Shown here: positions 60,021 to 64,000 of the stretch, one piece after another | How the letters are laid out: each line of letters begins with the position of its first letter | Numbering within the stretch: position 1 is the first letter of the stretch | NCBI RefSeq assembly: GCF_039880525.1 | Contig: NZ_CP156989.1 | Location: forward strand, 992,001-1,056,000 | Direction of reading: 5' to 3' | Source of the DNA: Agrococcus sp. ProA11 | GTDB taxonomy: Bacteria; Actinomycetota; Actinomycetes; Actinomycetales; Microbacteriaceae | Length of the DNA: 64,000 nt | Made by a program: the position numbers and the translations under genes | Notes under the pieces: model-generated | Told to the model about the DNA's origin: nothing | The model's database searches: none | Seen by the model: only the letters and a program-made list of their open reading frames with translations

Positions 60021-60646
60021 TGGCGGTGTCGCCCAAGCTCGAGGTCGAGCAGGGCCTGTGGGCGCACGCGCCATGCGTGATCGGCATGGACGAGGTCGGC
60101 AGGGGAGCGCTTGCGGGGCCGGTGAGCGTCGGCGCCCTCGCGCTCGGCGCCGATTGCGGTCCGTGGCCAGAGCATCTGCGCGACTCGAAGACCATGACGC
60201 CGCTGCGCCGCGCCGCCACCGCACCGCACGTGCGAGCGTGGGGCGTGAGCGCGGTCGGGCACGCATCCAACGAGGAGATCGACCGCCTCGGGCTCACCGT
60301 GGCGCTCGGGCTCGCGGGCAGGCGGGCGCTCGTCGGCCTGCACGCCGCAGGCATCGACGTGCCGTCCTCCGCCATCCTGCTCGACGGCACCTTCGACTGG
60401 CTCGCCCCGGCGCTCCGCGCGCCGCTGCGCACGACGCTGCGGGCGAAGGCCGATCGCGACTGCGCCTCGGTCTCGGGCGCGGCACTGGTCGCGAAGGTGG
60501 AGCGCGACGACCGGATGGTCGAGGCCGACGCCCAGCACCCCGGCTACGGGTGGGCATCCAACAAGGGCTACGGCTCGGCCGCGCACATGTCGGCGATCGC
60601 GACGCTCGGCCCGAGCGCGCTGCATCGGCAGACCTGGCTGCACTGA
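60020..60646 (+). CDS. rnhB: Ribonuclease HII
   Basis: A 208-residue RNase HII that nicks RNA-DNA hybrids and single ribonucleotides in DNA. The metal site begins with GMDEVGRGALAGPVSVGALAL (Asp24, Glu25). SKTMTPLRRA, ILLDGTFDW with a further acidic residue, and SVSGAALVAKVERDDRM follow, then HPGYGWASNKGYGSAAHMSAI. The final codons (Trp-Leu-His-stop) are part of the first unit of a 28-bp tandem repeat. It overlaps lepB by one base (TGATG). Confidence 0.95.
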   Translation: MAVSPKLEVEQGLWAHAPCVIGMDEVGRGALAGPVSVGALALGADCGPWPEHLRDSKTMTPLRRAATAPHVRAWGVSAVGHASNEEIDRLGLTVALGLAGRRALVGLHAAGIDVPSSAILLDGTFDWLAPALRAPLRTTLRAKADRDCASVSGAALVAKVERDDRMVEADAQHPGYGWASNKGYGSAAHMSAIATLGPSALHRQTWLH

Positions 60647-60720
60647 GCCGGCTGCGCTGCGCCGGCTGCACTGAGCCGGCTGCGCTGCGCCGGCTGCACT
60701 GCGCTGGATGCACTGAGCCG
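60637..60720 (+). repeat. Three 28-bp tandem repeats starting inside the rnhB stop region
   Basis: Units 60637-60664 and 60665-60692 are identical; 60693-60720 has about five differences. Each begins GCTGCACTG; the first contains the last two sense codons and the stop of rnhB. Copy-number change would not alter the protein. Confidence 0.85.
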
Positions 60721-60759
60721 GCGGCACGTGTGCGGACGGTCCCTCGGGGCGATGGGCCA

Positions 60760-60765
60760 TAGGAT
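60760..60765 (+). promoter_or_regulatory. -10 element (TAGGAT) for the leaderless DUF2469 operon
   Basis: TAGGAT is followed by 6 nt and the GTG at 60772. Confidence 0.6.
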
Positions 60766-60771
60766 GGCGGC

Positions 60772-61095
60772 GTGGAACCCGAGGACATCGAAGACTACGA
60801 CCGCGAGGTCGAACTCGCCCTGTTCAAGGAGTATCGCGACGTCGTCGGCATGTTCAAGCACGTGGTCGAGACCGAGCGCCGCTTCTACCTCGCGAACGAC
60901 GTGAAGATCACCCGCCACGACGCGGGCACCGACTTCTACTTCGAGCTCGAGCTCACGGACGTCTGGGTCTGGGACATCTACCGCTCCGACCGCTTCATCA
61001 AGTCCGCGCGCATCCTCACCTTCAAGGACGTCAACGTGGAGGAGCTCGCCTCGCGCGATCTGGAGCTGCCGAAGGACCTCGCGATCGAGGAGTGA
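60772..61095 (+). CDS. DUF2469 family protein
   Basis: A 107-residue acidic protein conserved in actinobacteria between rnhB and yraN (Mycobacterium Rv2901c type). Signature segments are EDIEDYDREVELALFKEYRDVV (about 4-25), VETERRFYLANDV (about 32-44) and VWVWDIYRSDRFIKSARILTFKDVN (about 64-88). No biochemical function is established. The GTG start is leaderless-type. Confidence 0.92.
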   Translation: MEPEDIEDYDREVELALFKEYRDVVGMFKHVVETERRFYLANDVKITRHDAGTDFYFELELTDVWVWDIYRSDRFIKSARILTFKDVNVEELASRDLELPKDLAIEE

Positions 61096-61175
61096 CGGGG
61101 CGGCTCCGGCCGACTTCTCCACAGGCGGGCGCCGCGTCCGCCCGCGCATCCGTGCGCCTGGGCTTTCCTGCGCTC

Positions 61176-61529
61176 ATGCGAGCGAAGGATCGGCTGGGCC
61201 TGGACGGCGAGGCAGCCGCGAGCCTGCACCTCGAACGAGCGGGCATGCGCATCGTCGACCGTCGCTGGCGCTGCGCCCACGGTGAGCTCGACATCGTCGC
61301 GGTCGATGGCGAGACCATCGTCTTCGTCGAGGTGAAGACCAGGCGCGACATCGCCTTCGGCCACCACTTCGAGGCGATCACGCCCGCCAAGGTGCGACGG
61401 CTCCGCGCCCTCGCCGGGCTCTGGCTGCAGGCGAGCGGTGAGCGCGGGCCCGTGCGACTGGATGCGGTCGCGGTCATCGCTCCGCGCTCCGGGAGCTGGC
61501 GGGTCGAGCACCTGCGGGGCATCTCGTGA
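61176..61529 (+). CDS. YraN family nuclease-fold protein
   Basis: A 117-residue UPF0102 protein with a restriction-endonuclease-like core: LGLDGEAAASLHLERAGMRIVDRRWRC, then GELDIVAVDGETIVFVEVKTRR holding the D...E-x-K metal-site pattern. Its role is uncertain; it sits with yifB and dprA, suggesting DNA uptake or processing. ATG at 61176 matches the family start (MRAKDRLG). A GTG at 61092, overlapping the DUF2469 stop, would add 28 low-complexity residues and is the alternative. The stop overlaps the yifB GTG (GTGA). Confidence 0.85.
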   Translation: MRAKDRLGLDGEAAASLHLERAGMRIVDRRWRCAHGELDIVAVDGETIVFVEVKTRRDIAFGHHFEAITPAKVRRLRALAGLWLQASGERGPVRLDAVAVIAPRSGSWRVEHLRGIS

Positions 61530-63052
61530 GCGGCTTCGGGCGCGCCCAGTGCGTCGCGCTCCGCGGGCTCGCGGGGATCGGCGTGCAGATCGAGGTGCAC
61601 GCCTCATCGGGGCTCCCCGCGGTGGTGATCGTCGGGCTGCCGGGGCCGGCCGTGCAGCAGGCGCGCCATCGCACCTGGAGCGCCATCAGCCGCATGGGCC
61701 TGACAGCGCCCACCGGGCGGGTGGTCATCAACCTCACGCCCGCGTCGCTCCCGAAGGCGGGGACGCACTTCGATCTCGCGATGGCCATCGCGGTGCTGCG
61801 CGCGAGCGGGGTGGTGCCCGCCGACGACGGTCGCACCGCGCTGCTCGGCGAGCTGGGGCTCGACGGGCGCCTCCGCCCGGTCGCGGGCACCCTGCCGTTC
61901 GCCCGCGCCGCCGCCGAGGCGGGCATGACGCGGCTGGTCGTGCCCTCGGCTTCGGTCGACGAGGCCTCGCTCGTGGGTGGACTGCGCGTGCAGGGCGCGC
62001 CGAGCCTCGCGCACGCTGCCGCGCTGCTGGGCGCCGAGCTGGACCCTGCACCGGTCGACCCCGTTCCGGGCGATCCCGTGCCGCAGCGACCGCACGAGAC
62101 CGTGGACCTGGCCGACGTGGTGGGCAATCGCGACGCGGTGGAGGCGCTGGAGATCGCCGCGGCCGGAGCCCACCACCTCATGATGGTGGGCCCGCCCGGT
62201 GCCGGGAAGACCATGCTCGCCATGCGGCTGCCGGGCATCCTCCCGTCCCTCACGCAGCAGCAGGCGCTGGAGGTCGCCTCGCTGCGATCGCTCTGCGGGG
62301 TCGCGGTGCCGTCAGCGCTCGACCTCGTGCCGCCCTTCGAGCATCCGCATCACACCGCCACCGGGGTGGCGCTCATCGGCGGCGGCTCTGGCGTGATCAG
62401 GCCCGGCGCCGCGGCCCGCGCCTCGCACGGCGTGCTGTTCCTCGATGAGGCGCCGGAGTTCCCCAGGGCGGTGCTCGACATGCTGCGCCAGCCGCTCGAA
62501 TCGGGCACGATCACCGTCGACCGCGCGGCAGGCAGCGCGACGTTCCCTGCATGCTTCCAGCTGCTGCTGGCGGCGAACCCGTGCCCGTGCGGACTGTTCG
62601 GCACCGGGGAGTGCACGTGCGCGCCGCAGCAGCGCCGGCGCTACTTCGGCAGGCTGTCCGGCCCGCTGCTCGATCGCATCGATCTGCAGGTGCGCGTCGA
62701 CCGCGCGACCGTCGGCGTGGCTGACCCGGGAGCGTCCGAGCAGCGGCGCTCGACCGCCGAGGCGGCGGGGCGCGTCGGTGAGGCGCGCGCACGAGCGGCG
62801 CGGCGGCTGCAGGGCACGGCATGGACGGCGATGGGGCACGTGCCGGGTGCGTGGCTGCGCAAGCATCTGCCGCTGGATGCGCCCCTGCTCGCGCCCCTGG
62901 AGCGGGCGCTCGAGTCGGGCGTGCTCACGATGCGCGGGCTCGACCGCGCGGTCCGCGTCGCGTGGACGATGGCCGACCTGGACGGCGCGGCCGCGCCCGC
63001 GCGCGCCCACATCGGTCGAGCGCTCGCACTCAGGAAGGGGATCCCCGCATGA
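61526..63052 (+). CDS. YifB/ComM-family AAA+ Mg chelatase-like ATPase
   Basis: A 508-residue ATPase. The N-terminal ChlI-like domain (about 20-165; SSGLPAVVIVGLPGPAVQQARHR, INLTPASLPKAGTHFDLAMA) precedes the AAA+ domain with Walker A MVGPPGAGKTMLAMRLPG (about 218-235), Walker B VLFLDEAPEF (about 306-315) and a zinc-type cysteine cluster CPCGLFGTGECTC (about 353-365). A C-terminal Mg_chelatase_C domain follows. ComM acts as a branch-migration helicase in natural transformation; this role is inferred. GTGA and ATGA overlaps link it to yraN and dprA. Confidence 0.93.
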   Translation: MSGFGRAQCVALRGLAGIGVQIEVHASSGLPAVVIVGLPGPAVQQARHRTWSAISRMGLTAPTGRVVINLTPASLPKAGTHFDLAMAIAVLRASGVVPADDGRTALLGELGLDGRLRPVAGTLPFARAAAEAGMTRLVVPSASVDEASLVGGLRVQGAPSLAHAAALLGAELDPAPVDPVPGDPVPQRPHETVDLADVVGNRDAVEALEIAAAGAHHLMMVGPPGAGKTMLAMRLPGILPSLTQQQALEVASLRSLCGVAVPSALDLVPPFEHPHHTATGVALIGGGSGVIRPGAAARASHGVLFLDEAPEFPRAVLDMLRQPLESGTITVDRAAGSATFPACFQLLLAANPCPCGLFGTGECTCAPQQRRRYFGRLSGPLLDRIDLQVRVDRATVGVADPGASEQRRSTAEAAGRVGEARARAARRLQGTAWTAMGHVPGAWLRKHLPLDAPLLAPLERALESGVLTMRGLDRAVRVAWTMADLDGAAAPARAHIGRALALRKGIPA

Positions 63053-64000
63053 CGCCCGCACCCAAGCCGTTCCGCCTGGAGCTCGCGCACGTGCGAGCGG
63101 CCGTCGCGCACACGCTGCCGCCGGGGAGGCAGGAGCAGGACGATGCAGCCGTCATCGCACGCTTTGCCGCGGGCGCATGGACCGTGCTGCCCGAGCCCGG
63201 CGACGGCGTGGCCGGGCTCGTGCGCGAGCGGCTCGGCGACGTCCGCGCGCTGGAGCTGCTCGTGGAGGGCGAGGGCGCCGCGACGTGGGCGCTCGCGCTC
63301 GACGATCCGGAGATCGCACGGCTCGTCCCGGAGGCCCTCGCGCGCTGGCTGCCGCGGCTGTCCGCGGAGCGCATCCTCGGTGCCTTCTCACAGGGCGCGA
63401 CCCACCGGCAGATGCTCCTCACCCGGCACGACGAGGAATGGCCGGACGCCCTCGACGACCTCGGATCGCACGCCCCGGCCGCGCTCTGGGTGCGCGGCGA
63501 CCCCGGGGCGCTGCGCTCGTGCGGGCGGTCGGCGGCGCTCGTCGGCTCCCGGGCGTCCTCCGGCTACGGCGAGCACGTCACCGGCCAGCTCGCGACCGGG
63601 CTCGTCGGCCGGGGCTTCGCCATCGTGTCGGGAGGCGCGTACGGCATCGACGGCACCGCGCATCGCTCGACGCTCGCGAGCGGAGGCACGACCATCGCGG
63701 TGCTCGCGGGCGGCCTCGACCGCTTCTATCCGGCCGGCCACGACGAGCTGCTCCACCGGGTCGTGAGCACCGGGTGCGTGGTCGCGGAGGCGCCCAGCGG
63801 GGTGCCGCCGACGCGCTGGCGGTTCCTGGCGAGGAATCGCCTGATCGCGGCGCTCGCGAGCGCGACCGTCGTCGTCGAGGCCGGTCAGCGCTCCGGCTCG
63901 ATCAACACAGCCGGGCATGCGGCCGCGCTCGGCCGGCCGCTCGGCGCGGTTCCCGGGCCCGTCACCTCCGGCTCGAGCACCGGCTGCCACCGGCTGCTGC
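63049..64000 (+). CDS. dprA: DNA-processing protein DprA, 3' truncated by window end
   Basis: The first 317 residues are visible. The Rossmann-fold DNA_processg_A domain begins near residue 125 with TRHDEEWPDALDDL. ALVGSRASSGYGEHV, VSGGAYGIDGTAHRSTLASGG, GGLDRFYPAGHDELL, ARNRLIAALASATVVVEAGQRSGSI and AVPGPVTSGSSTGCHRLL are all canonical. DprA loads RecA on incoming single-stranded DNA. The ATG overlaps the yifB stop (ATGA). The C-terminal region, about 60-80 residues, lies outside. Together with yifB it suggests a latent DNA-uptake pathway, although comEA/comEC are not visible. Confidence 0.93.
   Translation, partial: MTPAPKPFRLELAHVRAAVAHTLPPGRQEQDDAAVIARFAAGAWTVLPEPGDGVAGLVRERLGDVRALELLVEGEGAATWALALDDPEIARLVPEALARWLPRLSAERILGAFSQGATHRQMLLTRHDEEWPDALDDLGSHAPAALWVRGDPGALRSCGRSAALVGSRASSGYGEHVTGQLATGLVGRGFAIVSGGAYGIDGTAHRSTLASGGTTIAVLAGGLDRFYPAGHDELLHRVVSTGCVVAEAPSGVPPTRWRFLARNRLIAALASATVVVEAGQRSGSINTAGHAAALGRPLGAVPGPVTSGSSTGCHRLL

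Noticed and set aside
60637-60720. CRISPR-like array
   Set aside because: The units are directly abutting without spacers, there are only three, and no cas gene is nearby.
61092-61175. Upstream GTG start for YraN
   Set aside because: It would overlap the DUF2469 stop as GTGA, but the added 28 residues are Ala/Arg-rich and absent from the family; kept only as an alternative.
1-64000. Mobile elements, integrases, attachment sites, prophage or defence islands
   Set aside because: No transposase, integrase, terminal inverted repeats or tRNA-linked duplications were seen; the single HNH gene lacks partners.

Overview
The window is high-GC DNA (about 70% G+C) with dense, largely operonic genes and many 4-nt stop/start overlaps. 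Gene content points to an actinobacterium, most likely family Microbacteriaceae: Kgd-type 2-oxoglutarate decarboxylase, a GuaB1-type enzyme, DUF2469, a zinc-free L32, the rpsP-KH-rimM-trmD-rplS-lepB-rnhB-DUF2469-yraN-yifB-dprA order, the DUF177-rpmF-rnc-mutM-smc-ftsY-ffh order, F420-type enzymes and an IdeR/DtxR-type iron box. The family assignment is inference. No rRNA, tRNA, transposon, integrase or CRISPR array was found, and no gene-free stretch exceeds 300 bases.

Layout. 1-12842 is a surface-polysaccharide region: a secreted-type PKD/jelly-roll protein (cut by the window start), an O-antigen-ligase-like polymerase, a flippase, an FrhB-type iron-sulfur/flavin protein, a polysaccharide pyruvyl transferase, a Wzz/BY-kinase, a DUF6492 protein, a GT4 glycosyltransferase and the initiating sugar-phosphate transferase. 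Together they can prime, assemble, pyruvylate, export, polymerise and length-control an exopolysaccharide. 13029-31753 holds metabolism and housekeeping: Kgd, an HNH nuclease, a family-A polymerase, GuaB1, two CNNM/CBS transporters, a GT87-like membrane glycosyltransferase, MetX/MetY, an SDR, an MFS transporter, then DUF177-rpmF-rnc-mutM. 31986-46094 holds DUF2461, an ALDH/GNAT pair, smc, a duplicated lipoprotein, an RlmG-like methyltransferase, an AlkA-like glycosylase, TerC behind a yybP-ykoY-type riboswitch, ftsY and a degenerate AMP-binding protein. 46156-51700 is ffh and a siderophore ABC importer behind an iron box. 51784-55666 holds small oxidoreductase/GNAT/ligase genes. 55848-64000 is the rpsP-to-dprA housekeeping block; dprA is cut by the window end.

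Expression. Start sites show a repeated pattern: a TANNNT -10 hexamer followed by 6-7 bases and then ATG or GTG, the hallmark of leaderless mRNA. It recurs before at least fifteen genes or small ORFs. Three of these leaderless starts open very short ORFs whose stop codons overlap the start of the real gene (O-antigen polymerase, BY-kinase, CNNM transporter). A fourth short ORF, rich in His/Trp and containing a hairpin, overlaps the metY start by ATGA. These coupled leader ORFs, the riboswitch before terC, and tandem repeats beginning at or near the ends of rnhB, ftsY, an NAD(P)-binding gene and a DUF2461 gene are the most unusual signals here.
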